In this document: one piece after another, positions 43,983-53,681 of the stretch
Position numbering within the stretch: position 1 is the stretch's first letter
How the letters are laid out: every line of letters begins with the position of its first letter
Origin: Rhodospirillaceae bacterium
GTDB lineage: Bacteria; Pseudomonadota; Alphaproteobacteria; Rhodospirillales; Rhodospirillaceae
Reading direction: 5' to 3'
Assembly: GCA_029243545.1 (NCBI GenBank)
Contig: JAQWRV010000013.1
Coordinates: 169,219 to 233,218, forward strand
DNA: 64,000 bases
The notes under the pieces: model-generated
Seen by the model: only the letters and a program-made list of their open reading frames with translations
Told to the model about the DNA's origin: nothing
Database searches by the model: none
Translations under genes and position numbers: made by a program

Positions 43983-44786
43983 ATGACGACAACACCTGCC
44001 ACGCTTCGCCGCGGTTATGCTGAAACCGCGGCAGGGCAAATTCACTTTATGCGAATTGACGGGGGAACCGGCGCTACACCACTCCTGTTGCTTCACCCCA
44101 GCCCCCTGTCCGGGATCGTCTGGGACGGGTTCATGGGCGAGATGGGCCGTGACCGAATAGTGGTTGCACCGGATACGCCTGGGTTCGGTGAATCACCTCC
44201 TCCAGCTGCAGCACCGGAAATTTCAGATTACGCGGCAACGATGGCTGACCTATTGGATGCCGAAGATCTCGAGGTCGTTGATGTCATGGGCTACCACACG
44301 GGTTCGTTAACTGCAGTGGAGATGGCGCTTTGTTGCCCTGAGCGCATCCGCAAGGTCGTGATGATTTCTGCAACCATCTTTACCGAAGAAGAAAGAGCGT
44401 CCTTTCGCACTCAGTACGCACCGAAAAGTTTGGAAGAGAAAGGTGAGGCCTTGGCACAAAGCTGGGCATTTATGAATAGATTTTGGCCTGAAGAACCTGA
44501 TCCAGCACGCCGGTGGGACATTTTTCTCGAGGCACAGCGCCACCACGCTCATTCTCACTGGGGCCATAATGCCGCTTTTAATTACGACCTTGAGAAGAAT
44601 CTCAAAGAGGTTAATCACCCCGTGCTTATATTGAACCCAGAAGATGATCTGTGGGACTACACGCCCCGTGCGGCTCCCCTCCTAAAAAATGGGCGCGTGC
44701 ATGATCTACCGGGTTGGACTCACGGCTTTCTTGATGCCCGCACATCTGAGACAGCAACCCTCGTCCGTGAATTTCTCGATACATAA
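43983..44786 (+). CDS. Alpha/beta-hydrolase-fold protein, GxHTG subgroup
   Basis: A 267-residue alpha/beta-hydrolase-fold protein (LLLHPSPLSGIVWDG, VVAPDTPGFGESP). The nucleophile elbow is G-Y-H-T-G (VMGYHTGSLTAVEMA), with His in place of the nucleophile. It retains an Asp (NPEDDLWDY) and a C-terminal His (LPGWTHGFLD). The same elbow occurs in the relative at 42310-43146. The pattern points to a subgroup whose chemistry is not the classic serine mechanism. It is followed 19 bp later by the unrecognised paralogue gene and then PhyH, so likely part of one plus-strand operon. Confidence 0.82.
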   Translation: MTTTPATLRRGYAETAAGQIHFMRIDGGTGATPLLLLHPSPLSGIVWDGFMGEMGRDRIVVAPDTPGFGESPPPAAAPEISDYAATMADLLDAEDLEVVDVMGYHTGSLTAVEMALCCPERIRKVVMISATIFTEEERASFRTQYAPKSLEEKGEALAQSWAFMNRFWPEEPDPARRWDIFLEAQRHHAHSHWGHNAAFNYDLEKNLKEVNHPVLILNPEDDLWDYTPRAAPLLKNGRVHDLPGWTHGFLDARTSETATLVREFLDT

Positions 44787-44805
44787 GAAAGAAAAGGAGT
44801 TGAGC

Positions 44806-45498
44806 ATGAAACACCGCAGTTACCAGGGCAAAGTGCTTTACCTAACCGACGACGAAGGTGAGATGGGACGGGAGATGTTTTATGTCACCATCCAACCAGA
44901 CGGCACCCGAACCATGCGCGCCACATGTGAAATGGATGACGACCGTCTGCTCCGAGACACGGTGCTCACTGTCGATGGGGACTGGTATCCGGTTGATGCT
45001 TTTGTGCGGTTGACCATTGAGGAAAAACTGGTTGGCAGCACCTGGTATAACTTCACAATGCATACGGCAGAATGCGAGGGCATTACGGCACAGGAGGGTC
45101 GTTTTGCGCAGCGCTTTGAGTCGGAGCATCCGATTGGCACCTTTGGCGCTCACCCGGTGCATGGCGATGCCTGGGGATTGGCAAAGTGGAAACGCGACAA
45201 AGATAAGGATCCAAGCACGTTGGGGAAGACCTTTTCATCCTCCCATATGCCCAATGGTGGTTCTGGGCCTCGGCTAGAACCGTCAGACCACACCCTTATG
45301 CGGCATGCTTATGTGGGCCCGGAGGAGATCACCGTTCAGGCGGGAACGTTCCAAACCGAACATTTTCAGTTTCTCGTGAAAGATTACCCGCCCATTGATA
45401 TTTGGGCCATTGGTGAAGATTGCGTCCCTGCCCGCTTGCGTTGGGACTTGCTCAATCAGACGTATGAGTTGGTTGAATTAAGAGGAGGCGTTCAATAG
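44806..45498 (+). CDS. Unrecognised protein, paralogue family of three
   Basis: A 230-residue protein of the family described at 8089-8856: TIQPDGTRTMRATCEMDDDRL near the N-terminus, EHPIGTFGAHPVHGDAW in the middle, AGTFQTEHFQF, and ending in YELVELRGG. The ATG at 44806 is preferred because AAGGAG lies 7 nt upstream; a longer frame would start inside the hydrolase. It has no leader, as with 8089-8856. Co-transcription with the GxHTG hydrolase and PhyH suggests a role with a lipophilic small molecule. Function unknown. Confidence 0.78.
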   Translation: MKHRSYQGKVLYLTDDEGEMGREMFYVTIQPDGTRTMRATCEMDDDRLLRDTVLTVDGDWYPVDAFVRLTIEEKLVGSTWYNFTMHTAECEGITAQEGRFAQRFESEHPIGTFGAHPVHGDAWGLAKWKRDKDKDPSTLGKTFSSSHMPNGGSGPRLEPSDHTLMRHAYVGPEEITVQAGTFQTEHFQFLVKDYPPIDIWAIGEDCVPARLRWDLLNQTYELVELRGGVQ

Positions 45499-45571
45499 GC
45501 GAAGAATTTGAGCGCAGATTTATGGCTTTCCTGCGTTATAATTCACGTCATGCCTTAGCAGGATATCGCAA

Positions 45572-46492
45572 ATGAATAAGTACCCTCTTACACCAGTCAC
45601 CCAAGCACATATTGATACCTATAAACGCGACGGTGTTGTGCTGCTCGAAGGTATGATTGATCAAGATTGGGTCGAACGGATCACGGACGCGTGGCTACGC
45701 ATGCGCAGTGAAATCGAAGCTGGCAAGCCGTCCTATCACATACCCCAACGGATGTTGGACAAAGACCCCCGCCTGGCTGCCGAATTAGACTTCATGGATG
45801 GCAGTGAACGCCGCAAGGACGGCAGTCGTACTGGATTCCGAAGCGACAAATTTATGCACTTTTGGGACGAGGACTTCATGGCCTATGGCACGGAGTCTCC
45901 AGCTGGAGAAATGGTGGGCCGGGTACTTGAGTCAAAGACTGTTCGGTATTATTGGGACCAGCTGTTCGTTAAAGATGCCGGCTGCGACGTGCCGACGTAT
46001 TGGCATTCGGATTACCCCGCCTGGCCTTGCCAGGGCGAGATGCTGCCGTCCCTATGGCTAGCACTCACGCCGATTGAGAAAGACGTCAACAGCCTCGAAT
46101 TTATTGCTGGCACCCATAGAAATACAGTGACGCAATGGCCGCGTGGCTTTAATTCTCTCAACTTAGAACAGCCGGCTGACCGGCCCGACTTCATTGATTA
46201 TGAAAAACACCGTGGCGACCCTGAAGTAAGGTTTTTATCTTTCGATATGAACCCAGGTGCCGCGGTGCTTATTCACCCGCGCGTATACCATGGCGCCGGT
46301 GCCAATAATCATCCGAAGCAAGACCGTATTGCGCTGACGACCCGGTGGTTTGGCGATGATATCGTATGGGACCCCCGCCCTGAATGTGTCAACACACCCG
46401 GCTTGCCGTTTGAAGAGATGACCCGGGGGGCGCACCCCGATGATGATATGTTATTTCCCATCGCCTGGCGCAATGAGTCTTTAGCAGCGTAA
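45572..46492 (+). CDS. Phytanoyl-CoA dioxygenase family (PhyH) protein
   Basis: A 306-residue Fe(II)/2-oxoglutarate oxygenase of the PhyH family. The iron ligands are His and Asp in WHSDYPAW and a later His in HPRVYHGAGAN; the 2-oxoglutarate Arg is likely in DRIALTTRWFGDD. N-terminal YKRDGVVLLEGMID is typical. Members hydroxylate acyl chains or many other metabolites, so the substrate is not fixed. A good -10-like TATAAT is at 45537-45542 but without a recognisable -35. The next gene is a methyltransferase. Confidence 0.87.
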   Translation: MNKYPLTPVTQAHIDTYKRDGVVLLEGMIDQDWVERITDAWLRMRSEIEAGKPSYHIPQRMLDKDPRLAAELDFMDGSERRKDGSRTGFRSDKFMHFWDEDFMAYGTESPAGEMVGRVLESKTVRYYWDQLFVKDAGCDVPTYWHSDYPAWPCQGEMLPSLWLALTPIEKDVNSLEFIAGTHRNTVTQWPRGFNSLNLEQPADRPDFIDYEKHRGDPEVRFLSFDMNPGAAVLIHPRVYHGAGANNHPKQDRIALTTRWFGDDIVWDPRPECVNTPGLPFEEMTRGAHPDDDMLFPIAWRNESLAA

Positions 46493-46512
46493 CTTATTCG
46501 GGGTCGTTTGTT

Positions 46513-47667
46513 ATGAACCACCGTCAAACGCCACACAGCATGCTGCCCGACGTGGATCATGATGAAAACGCGCGGCAAGATTTCGTCATGAATTTTCGTC
46601 AGCACTTGGCGCACAACGTCAACCCGGGGACAACTCTCGCCTATGAGCAACGCGTTGAGCCTGCCTTTGAAAAAGAGCATGGCCGTAAACCAGAGGGTCA
46701 TGACGAAGTACGTAAAGTGATGACGAAGGACCCCTACTATCAAATCTGGAGTGCTATGCAGCGCAACAGCCAAATGATGATGTGGGATTCCGTTATCGAC
46801 AGCGTTGAGCGTACTTTGCCGGACATGATCGACCAAGCGAGAGGCTTAAACGGCCCATCATCAGCGCGGCTTGCCGATGAGTCTTTTGAGGTGCCGCGCT
46901 ACCACACGTCGTATGACATTCACTTGCAGCCCGGTGGGTATCACACAGACAGCGCTACAGAAGATATTGCCGCAGGCATGATCTATGACACCGCTGTACC
47001 TATTTATGCCCTGGGCATGATGGGCCAAGAAAATGATGCCACCGGCGAAACCATCGTCAATTTCTACAAGACCAATTACGCCCATCACACGCCGAAACGG
47101 GTGCTCGACCTGGGTTGCGCCATCGGCAATTCAACGGTTCCTTGGGCCAAAGCATACCCAGACGCTGAAGTGTACGGCATTGACGTTGGCGCACCTTGCC
47201 TACGCTACGGCGCTGCCCGCGCCAATGCCATAGGACATACTCTTCACCTGAGCCAGCAGAATGCTGAGCAGACAGATTTTCCAGATAACCATTTCGATGT
47301 TATTGGCTCGGCTTTGCTGTTTCACGAAACGTCCCGCTCGGCCGTCACCAACATCATGACTGAAGCCTACCGCATCCTGAAACCGGGCGGCGTGATGGTT
47401 CATATGGATGCTTTTGGGCATGTAGAAACCACCACCCCCATTCAAGAATTTCTTTCCACTTGGGAGGTATTCAATAACAACGAGTATTTCCTCAAGCAAC
47501 TGCGGTGTATCAATATTATTGATGAGGTTGAGTCTTGCGGCTTTGACCGTGATAAAATCGCATTCAAGCAAACACCCTACATGACCGGCACTCGCGCCAC
47601 CAATGAAGGTGTGGCAGGATACATGATGGGCTTCTGGGATGTGAACGTCCTGGTCGCAGAAAAGTAA
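46513..47667 (+). CDS. Class I SAM methyltransferase (paralogue)
   Basis: A 384-residue protein with motif I LDLGCAIGNSTVPWA, post-motif acidic VYGIDVGAP and the later LKPGGVMVHMD. It belongs with 373-1551 and 52484-53575, sharing a long N-terminal region and the HxQPGGY element (IHLQPGGYHTDS). It has no leader. It lies 20 bp after PhyH and 12 bp before the amidohydrolase, so the three are probably one operon. Substrate unknown. Confidence 0.85.
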   Translation: MNHRQTPHSMLPDVDHDENARQDFVMNFRQHLAHNVNPGTTLAYEQRVEPAFEKEHGRKPEGHDEVRKVMTKDPYYQIWSAMQRNSQMMMWDSVIDSVERTLPDMIDQARGLNGPSSARLADESFEVPRYHTSYDIHLQPGGYHTDSATEDIAAGMIYDTAVPIYALGMMGQENDATGETIVNFYKTNYAHHTPKRVLDLGCAIGNSTVPWAKAYPDAEVYGIDVGAPCLRYGAARANAIGHTLHLSQQNAEQTDFPDNHFDVIGSALLFHETSRSAVTNIMTEAYRILKPGGVMVHMDAFGHVETTTPIQEFLSTWEVFNNNEYFLKQLRCINIIDEVESCGFDRDKIAFKQTPYMTGTRATNEGVAGYMMGFWDVNVLVAEK

Positions 47668-47679
47668 GCGAGTTCAACG

Positions 47680-48738
47680 ATGCCTATTATCGACGCGGAC
47701 ACCCATGTCATCGAATGCGAACAAACCTGGTCCTACATGGACAAGGCCGATGAACACCTGCGTCCAAAGATTATTACGTCTACCGAACCGGTGACACACA
47801 AGCGGGAGTCGCCCATGGCCGGTCATAGTTTCTGGCTGGTGGATGGCCGCATGTACATGAAGGGCGGGCAAAAGGCTGACCGCTATCCCGAGGGAACGCG
47901 GGATCTCGCAGACCCTGAAGCCCGCATTGCCCACATGGATGAGTTGGGCGTCGACACCCAAATTCTTATTCCTAGTTTTTTCTTAGGCTCTATCATCGAG
48001 CATGCCGATGCAGAACTGGCGGCGGCTAAAAGCTACAACCGATGGATGGCCGACGTGTGCCATAGCCGCTCCGACCGCCTACGCTGGTTGGTCGTGCCGT
48101 CGCTAAAAAATATTGACGCTACGTGCGCCATGATGGAAGAAGGCCGTAAGAATGGCGCTGTGGGCTTATTGATGAGGGGATATGAGGGCAACAGCACTAT
48201 TGATAGACCAGAGCTCGAGGCGATTTACACAAAAGCCGCCGACTTAGACTTAGCCATCGCCCTGCACATCGGTAACGGCAGCCCCAGCTTTGACGAAGTG
48301 CGCAACACATCGGGCAAGAAGGGTAACATTGTCGCCTTTATTATGCCGATGATGGTGGCCTTTAACGCCCTGATGATGAGCGATATTCCGAAAAAATATC
48401 CAGCGTTACGCTTCGGGTTTCTTGAAGGCGGCTCCATGTGGCTACCATTCGTGCTAAATAAAGCCGACCGGTTTGCCGATACCTATGGCTTGAAGCGAAC
48501 AACGGAGAAAGCCTTAGCGGATGCGCGTTTCTACGTAACGTGCGAGGCACACGAAGACCTGCCTGAAATTCTAAAATGGGCGGGCAATGAAAGCCTTGTC
48601 ATTGGCTCCGACTATGGTCATGCAGATACGTCAACGGAATTAGAAGCACATAGCCTGATAATGGGGCGCAGCGACCTTCCAGCAGGCGCAGCTAAGCGCA
48701 TGGCGGATGACAATGCTCGTGCGCTGTACGGTTTGTAG
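47680..48738 (+). CDS. Amidohydrolase-2 family protein
   Basis: A 352-residue TIM-barrel metal hydrolase or decarboxylase of the ACMSD/amidohydrolase-2 type. The N-terminal IDADTHVIE supplies metal ligands, ALHIGNG a His, and IGSDYGHADTS an Asp. The internal helical region (IIEHADAELAAAKSYNRWM) is typical. Related enzymes decarboxylate aromatic acids such as gamma-resorcylate, so a ring decarboxylation is a fair guess in this operon. No leader is present. Confidence 0.85.
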   Translation: MPIIDADTHVIECEQTWSYMDKADEHLRPKIITSTEPVTHKRESPMAGHSFWLVDGRMYMKGGQKADRYPEGTRDLADPEARIAHMDELGVDTQILIPSFFLGSIIEHADAELAAAKSYNRWMADVCHSRSDRLRWLVVPSLKNIDATCAMMEEGRKNGAVGLLMRGYEGNSTIDRPELEAIYTKAADLDLAIALHIGNGSPSFDEVRNTSGKKGNIVAFIMPMMVAFNALMMSDIPKKYPALRFGFLEGGSMWLPFVLNKADRFADTYGLKRTTEKALADARFYVTCEAHEDLPEILKWAGNESLVIGSDYGHADTSTELEAHSLIMGRSDLPAGAAKRMADDNARALYGL

Positions 48739-48776
48739 AAGGGCAGTAGGGCGTATCAAGTCGCCTTTGTAACGCC

Positions 48777-49922
48777 ATGCCGTCGTCAAACATAACGCCC
48801 AGTACCGAATCAGGATTTTTGCGCCAAGCAGAGTCAGCCTGGTTAGACGGTGATTTCTCCTCTTCCACAAAAGCGCTCGCTGCAAAAGCTGGAAGCACGC
48901 CCAATTTCGTACTCGAAAGCGCTTTCGATCCCGGCGCATTACCGAACGGTATTACCGCCGAACCACTTGTCTTAGGCGGCCGATCACTGTCGTCCCATCT
49001 CGTGCGCATTGAGCAAGGCCTCGCCGTATTCGACATTGGTGTTCCGCTTTTACATGACGGAACATTTTATTCTCAGGCGTTTGCGCATCTAAAGTATCCG
49101 GAGCGCTACGCCCACCTCTTTAGTGAAGCCGCGGGGCAGGCTTTAGCGGAAGCCGCACGCAGCAATCATCATGTTGCCAACGCATATGTAACGCTCATCC
49201 GCCCGCCCTACTACCACTGGCTGTTGGATACTATCCCACACCTCTATGGCGCCTCTCGCCTCCAGCACCTTGATCAGGTCAAACTCATCGCGCCTGACAC
49301 CATGACTTTTCATCCCTGGCAGAAAGCATTGCTAGAAAAAGCGTCTGGCGCTTTTGGCATTAAAAATTTAGCCTACTTACCCACCAATGGCACAGCAGTT
49401 GCCATCCGCCCTAGCTACAGCCAGACCCGGATGAGCTTGCCGGAGCGATGGTCTTTGCTACGGCTCATCGCCCCGTCGGTCAGCGCAAAAAAGCCATGGA
49501 GGTTTCTCTACAGCCGCCGTGGAACCAAAGACGTGCGACGTCTAACAAATGAAGATGCTTTAATCTCGGCTCTGGGGGAGAAATTCACCGTCATTGATCC
49601 GAGCGATTTGGATCTCGACACACAAATGAGTTTATTTGCAGAAGCAAGATGTGTCGTTGGCGTCCATGGATCCAACTTGGCCAACATTGCGTTCTGCCGG
49701 GCCGGCACGACAGTCGTTGAGATCGCCGCCGGCCTTTCTCAACCACATTTCGAGCGCCTGGCGGAAGCTGCCGACCTAGAATTCGTGCGAGTTGAGGCTT
49801 CTCCTGCCACTTTGGAGACCCACGAAAAGACGTGGGCGCAAGCCCATGGGGATCTAACCGTTAATCCAGCTGACGTGATTCAGGCCATAGACGTGGGCTT
49901 GGCCGCAGCTACCAGCCCATAA
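48777..49922 (+). CDS. Glycosyltransferase family 61 protein
   Basis: A 381-residue protein with the GT61/DUF563 C-terminal signature: KPWRFLYSRRGTKDVRRLTN, LFAEARCVVGVHGSNLANIAF and FCRAGTTVVEIAAG. The GxHGSxLxN segment is diagnostic. Such enzymes transfer xylose, GlcNAc or similar sugars. The start has no strong ribosome site. It overlaps the 3' end of the metallo-hydrolase by 14 bp on opposite strands. It may glycosylate a pathway product or a surface polysaccharide. Confidence 0.82.
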   Translation: MPSSNITPSTESGFLRQAESAWLDGDFSSSTKALAAKAGSTPNFVLESAFDPGALPNGITAEPLVLGGRSLSSHLVRIEQGLAVFDIGVPLLHDGTFYSQAFAHLKYPERYAHLFSEAAGQALAEAARSNHHVANAYVTLIRPPYYHWLLDTIPHLYGASRLQHLDQVKLIAPDTMTFHPWQKALLEKASGAFGIKNLAYLPTNGTAVAIRPSYSQTRMSLPERWSLLRLIAPSVSAKKPWRFLYSRRGTKDVRRLTNEDALISALGEKFTVIDPSDLDLDTQMSLFAEARCVVGVHGSNLANIAFCRAGTTVVEIAAGLSQPHFERLAEAADLEFVRVEASPATLETHEKTWAQAHGDLTVNPADVIQAIDVGLAAATSP

Positions 49923-50844
49923 AGTAATAGGTCAGCACCCGCTCCACATTGCTTTGAATGTTGGTGTCGTACCAGCGCAGATAGGAAAATTCGGTCGGGC
50001 GCACCTTGCTCGGAATTTCAAACACAGACGTTCCGCCGTCAAACTCGGCTTTGACCGACGCCATCAAGGTTTCAACGTATTCACGCCGCTCGGTCACAGC
50101 TGAACGATGCGCCAGGGGACCAGCATGACCGGGGATCATTGTTTTCCAGTCTTCCATGGCCTCCAATTCGCGCAATGTCCGCATCCAATGGTGCAAGGAA
50201 TTGTCGGCCATACCGGCTAAAGGAATTGCGCCCGGCACGACAATGTCGACGATAAAAAGAACACTGCCGGGGTCGGGCCGCATTACGACTAGACAGTCAC
50301 CATGGTTGGGACCAAAATAAAGAAGGTCTAGTTTCCGCCCCCCGAGCTCCAACGTGTAATTGCCAGAGAACGTAATATCCGGCATGACGATGTTGGGGTT
50401 AGGCAGGTCTTCAAAGTGCGCCTTACAGTTTTCGTGAGAAATGAAAGTCGCGCCTTCGTCTTTGAAAATCTGTCCGCCGGGTGCGTGATCCCAATGTTCA
50501 TGTGAGTAGATCACATACTTAACCGGCTGATCCGTAACCTTGGCAATTTCTGCCCGGTACACTTTCGCTGCCTCAGGACTGATAGGATCTGTCGCAATCA
50601 CACCATCATCCGTGACCATGAATATATTACGGGTGTAGCCGTATCGGAAGGTGTAGAGCCCGGGCGCAATTTCTTCCGTATCGAAGCCATTTAAATTGAA
50701 CAAGTTCCACGACGTGTTGGGTGCAGGCTGAACCATTTCCGCCCGCGATGGCTGGGCTTGACCGGGCGCGATTTGTGCGAACGCCTGTGTAGTCACCACC
50801 GATAGGACAACACTGGCAATAAGGGGGTAGACCAGGGTATTCAT
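49909..50844 (-). CDS. Metallo-beta-lactamase-fold hydrolase, exported
   Basis: A 311-residue protein with a Sec leader (TLVYPLIASVVLSVVTTQAFA). Metal motif HxHxDH is seen as SHEHWDHAPGG, with a further His in MIPGHAGPLAH. The family includes lactonases, glyoxalase II and quorum-quenching enzymes, so the substrate cannot be named. The ATG at 50844 has GAGG nearby and is preferred to one four codons earlier. Divergent from the substrate-binding protein gene across 58 bp. Confidence 0.85.
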   Translation of the reverse strand: MNTLVYPLIASVVLSVVTTQAFAQIAPGQAQPSRAEMVQPAPNTSWNLFNLNGFDTEEIAPGLYTFRYGYTRNIFMVTDDGVIATDPISPEAAKVYRAEIAKVTDQPVKYVIYSHEHWDHAPGGQIFKDEGATFISHENCKAHFEDLPNPNIVMPDITFSGNYTLELGGRKLDLLYFGPNHGDCLVVMRPDPGSVLFIVDIVVPGAIPLAGMADNSLHHWMRTLRELEAMEDWKTMIPGHAGPLAHRSAVTERREYVETLMASVKAEFDGGTSVFEIPSKVRPTEFSYLRWYDTNIQSNVERVLTYYFMGW

Positions 50845-50902
50845 GGTACGCCTCACTCTCTTACACTGATGGCAGGCTGTTCACGGGTCTTGGAGTGACG
50901 AT

Positions 50903-52441
50903 ATGATACATCTGCAGAGGATGTCGCGACCACAAAACATCAGTAGCCGTCTCGCGGTTGCATTCGTATCTCTCGTCTTCTTAGGCCTTCCCACGCAAAC
51001 GACCCCGGCCTATGCGACAGATGACGAAGCGACCATACGGTTGGCTCTCGGCGGGTTGCCCACGCGACGCGGCAACCCATTCCGCACATCACAAACACCA
51101 ACCATCACCGTCATCTCGGCTATGTACGACAGTCTTACGTGGTTGCAGGAGGACGGATCGGTTATCCCGTGGCTGGCCACGGCCTGGCGCAACATTGACG
51201 ACCTCACCTGGGAGTTCACACTCCGGGACGACGTAGCCTTTTCCAACGGAGCACCGTTCAATGCCAAGACCGTTGAGTTCATGGTCAATTACATGGCCGG
51301 AGACGGGCCGCCGACAGAAGACCTCCGCCGTGAACTCGAGGCCTTAGCCGGCGCCCGCGCAACTGGCCCCTACACCGTAGAGATCACAACCAAACGCCCT
51401 ATGCCATTGTTCGCGCGTTTGGCATCGATCATGCCCATGGTCGATCCTGCACAATGGCAGGCCATGGGTCCTGAGGCTTACGCCGAGAAACCCATTGGAA
51501 CTGGACCTTTCATATTGGATGAATGGGCACCCAGCTCTGCCACTCTGTCGGCAAACACATCATCGTGGCGACCTCCGAAAACCCAGAAACTCGAACTGCT
51601 GGCAATCAGTGACCAGTCGGCGCGCCTTCAAGCGTTTCAGTCGGAACAGATCGACATCTCCCTCGGCGTTGATCCAGACCAATTCTTCGCCATTGAAGGG
51701 GCGGGTGGCTCCATTGCCAGCTGGCAGGATGGCATGGTCATCGGTGTCCTGCTGCGCACCGATCAAGACAATCCCCTTGCCAATGCCCGGGTGCGCCAGG
51801 CACTCAACATGGCCGTCGACCGCCAATCCATTGTCGATGTTTTGATGGATGGTCGCACAGTGCTGGCCAGCCAGCCAGCAACACGGTCAGCGTTCGGCTT
51901 TGATCCATCAATCGAGCCCTATCCTTACGACCCTGACGGTGCCAAAGCGTTGCTTGCGGAAGCAGGTTACCCAGACGGCTTTTCATTCGAATTGGAAATC
52001 GGTATTGGCAACGCATTGGTACAGCGGGTTGCCGACGACCTCAGCCGTATTGGCGTCACCATGACCATCCAACTGCGTCCGATCATGGCGTTTCTCAGCG
52101 ATTTTACCGGCGGCCGCCTCTCCAAGGATGGCTTCATGTTGAGTTGGACAGCAACGCCAGTACTCGATGCCACCCAAGCTGTGGCCCTTCACTCATGCAT
52201 GCACCCGCGCCCTTGGTATTGTGATCAACGCATCATGCCGACCGTGATGACCGCACTGGGAGAATGGGATACAGACCGTGCCATCAAATTACGCCACGAA
52301 GTTATGCAGTTCTACCACGACCAAACACCAGGTATTTATTTGCATGAATCCGTCGGTTTTGCTGGATTGAGCCCGAACGTTTCCGGATTCGAATACGTTT
52401 ACGGGAAAATTTTATACGACCAGATTGAGATTTCAAATTAA
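50903..52441 (+). CDS. ABC transporter substrate-binding protein (family 5)
   Basis: A 512-residue periplasmic binding protein of the DppA/OppA type. It has a leader (AVAFVSLVFLGLPTQTTPAYA), the N-terminal WLATAWRNIDDLTWEFTLRDDV signature and IGTGPFILDEWAPS, then a second lobe with NARVRQALNMAVDRQSIVD. No permease or ATPase genes lie next to it in this window, so it works with a system elsewhere or is an orphan sensor-type protein. Two adjacent genes are enzymes of the block. Confidence 0.92.
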   Translation: MIHLQRMSRPQNISSRLAVAFVSLVFLGLPTQTTPAYATDDEATIRLALGGLPTRRGNPFRTSQTPTITVISAMYDSLTWLQEDGSVIPWLATAWRNIDDLTWEFTLRDDVAFSNGAPFNAKTVEFMVNYMAGDGPPTEDLRRELEALAGARATGPYTVEITTKRPMPLFARLASIMPMVDPAQWQAMGPEAYAEKPIGTGPFILDEWAPSSATLSANTSSWRPPKTQKLELLAISDQSARLQAFQSEQIDISLGVDPDQFFAIEGAGGSIASWQDGMVIGVLLRTDQDNPLANARVRQALNMAVDRQSIVDVLMDGRTVLASQPATRSAFGFDPSIEPYPYDPDGAKALLAEAGYPDGFSFELEIGIGNALVQRVADDLSRIGVTMTIQLRPIMAFLSDFTGGRLSKDGFMLSWTATPVLDATQAVALHSCMHPRPWYCDQRIMPTVMTALGEWDTDRAIKLRHEVMQFYHDQTPGIYLHESVGFAGLSPNVSGFEYVYGKILYDQIEISN

Positions 52442-52483
52442 TCGGAAACGCCGCGCGGCAGAAATTAGGCTGGAGTCGCAACC

Positions 52484-53575
52484 ATGAAGCTGAGCAATAC
52501 GTATGCGGACCGGGGCAAACGGGGCCACACACCGGAACTGACTACGCGCGCCGACCAGAGCTATCTAGAATATCTCTCCGATGCACGCGACATGATGCTC
52601 AACAAAAAAGGGCAAAGCTTCATGAAGCGTGGTGGCGAAGTCATGAAGGAGCGTGGCATACCGTTTGAGCACACTCATGAAGTAGCCGAAAAAATTCGGG
52701 ATGCATTTTCTGAGGAGCAAGATCTCGCGGTATTTTTGCGCGTTAAGCGCTCTCTGCAAGAAGTCTATAAAGAACGCATTATTGGGTCCTATAGACTCAT
52801 CGAGCAACAGTGGCTCAACCGACTGGATGAGGCGGATGAGCAAGGCCCGGGCAGTGTGTCGTATGATCTAGATTGGGAAGTGCCCGCATACGCCTGCCGG
52901 GACATGCACATTCAGCCCGGCGGCTTTGTCGGCTCCCCCCTCGCCGGGCTCCACTATGACTACAACACGCAGATATTCTTTTCCGATAACGTTGCCGCTG
53001 ATGCCATGCACGCCGGCTTTGTTGCCAAAACACCTCCACCCCATGACGGCCGTGTGGAACGATTTATGGAGATCGGCTGCGGTATTGGCCAAATCGCTTG
53101 CGAACTTAAGAAAGTTTATCCTGACGCCGAGGCCTGGGGCACGGACATTGCAGCACCAATGGTGCGTTACTCACATTGGCGTGCCATGCAGCAGGACTTG
53201 GCCATTCATTTCTCCCAGATGCCCGCCGAGGACCTTGATTTTCCCGATGGGCACTTTGATATGGTCGCGGCACATATACTCTTTCATGAGATTCCGGTGC
53301 CGGTGATTAAGAAAGTGATCGCAGAAGCCTACCGGGTGTTGCGCCCTGGCGGCATTTTCGTCATTTGGGACTTCCGTACTGCCTGTGATGACAAGCCTGG
53401 CTATCACAGCATTTTGGGATTGGTGGACGCTGCCGACAACGGCGAACCTTATGCGCTCGGTTTCGTCAATTGCGAGGTTGAGGGCATTCTCAGCGAAGCG
53501 GGGTTTGACCTGCGTGACAATTGCGACGGCGGCCTCTTCATTGAGGGCCGTTTTGCAGATAAGCCGGTAGTCTAA
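52484..53575 (+). CDS. Class I SAM methyltransferase (paralogue)
   Basis: A 363-residue protein with motif I MEIGCGIGQIACELK, AWGTDIAAPMVRYSH and LRPGGIFVIWD. It shares the family N-terminal region and HIQPGGFVGSPLAG with 373-1551 and 46513-47667, and is closer to the first. No leader. The start has GGAG nearby. It is the last gene of the plus-strand block before the tailoring cluster on the other strand. Substrate unknown. Confidence 0.85.
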   Translation: MKLSNTYADRGKRGHTPELTTRADQSYLEYLSDARDMMLNKKGQSFMKRGGEVMKERGIPFEHTHEVAEKIRDAFSEEQDLAVFLRVKRSLQEVYKERIIGSYRLIEQQWLNRLDEADEQGPGSVSYDLDWEVPAYACRDMHIQPGGFVGSPLAGLHYDYNTQIFFSDNVAADAMHAGFVAKTPPPHDGRVERFMEIGCGIGQIACELKKVYPDAEAWGTDIAAPMVRYSHWRAMQQDLAIHFSQMPAEDLDFPDGHFDMVAAHILFHEIPVPVIKKVIAEAYRVLRPGGIFVIWDFRTACDDKPGYHSILGLVDAADNGEPYALGFVNCEVEGILSEAGFDLRDNCDGGLFIEGRFADKPVV

Positions 53576-53681
53576 TTTAAGCTCACGTTCTCTGTCTGCA
53601 ATAACCTCAAACACGCGCGCCGCACGCGCGCTCTTTAATGACCGGAGAACGTGACCGACGCCAGGCAGGTGTCATATATCG

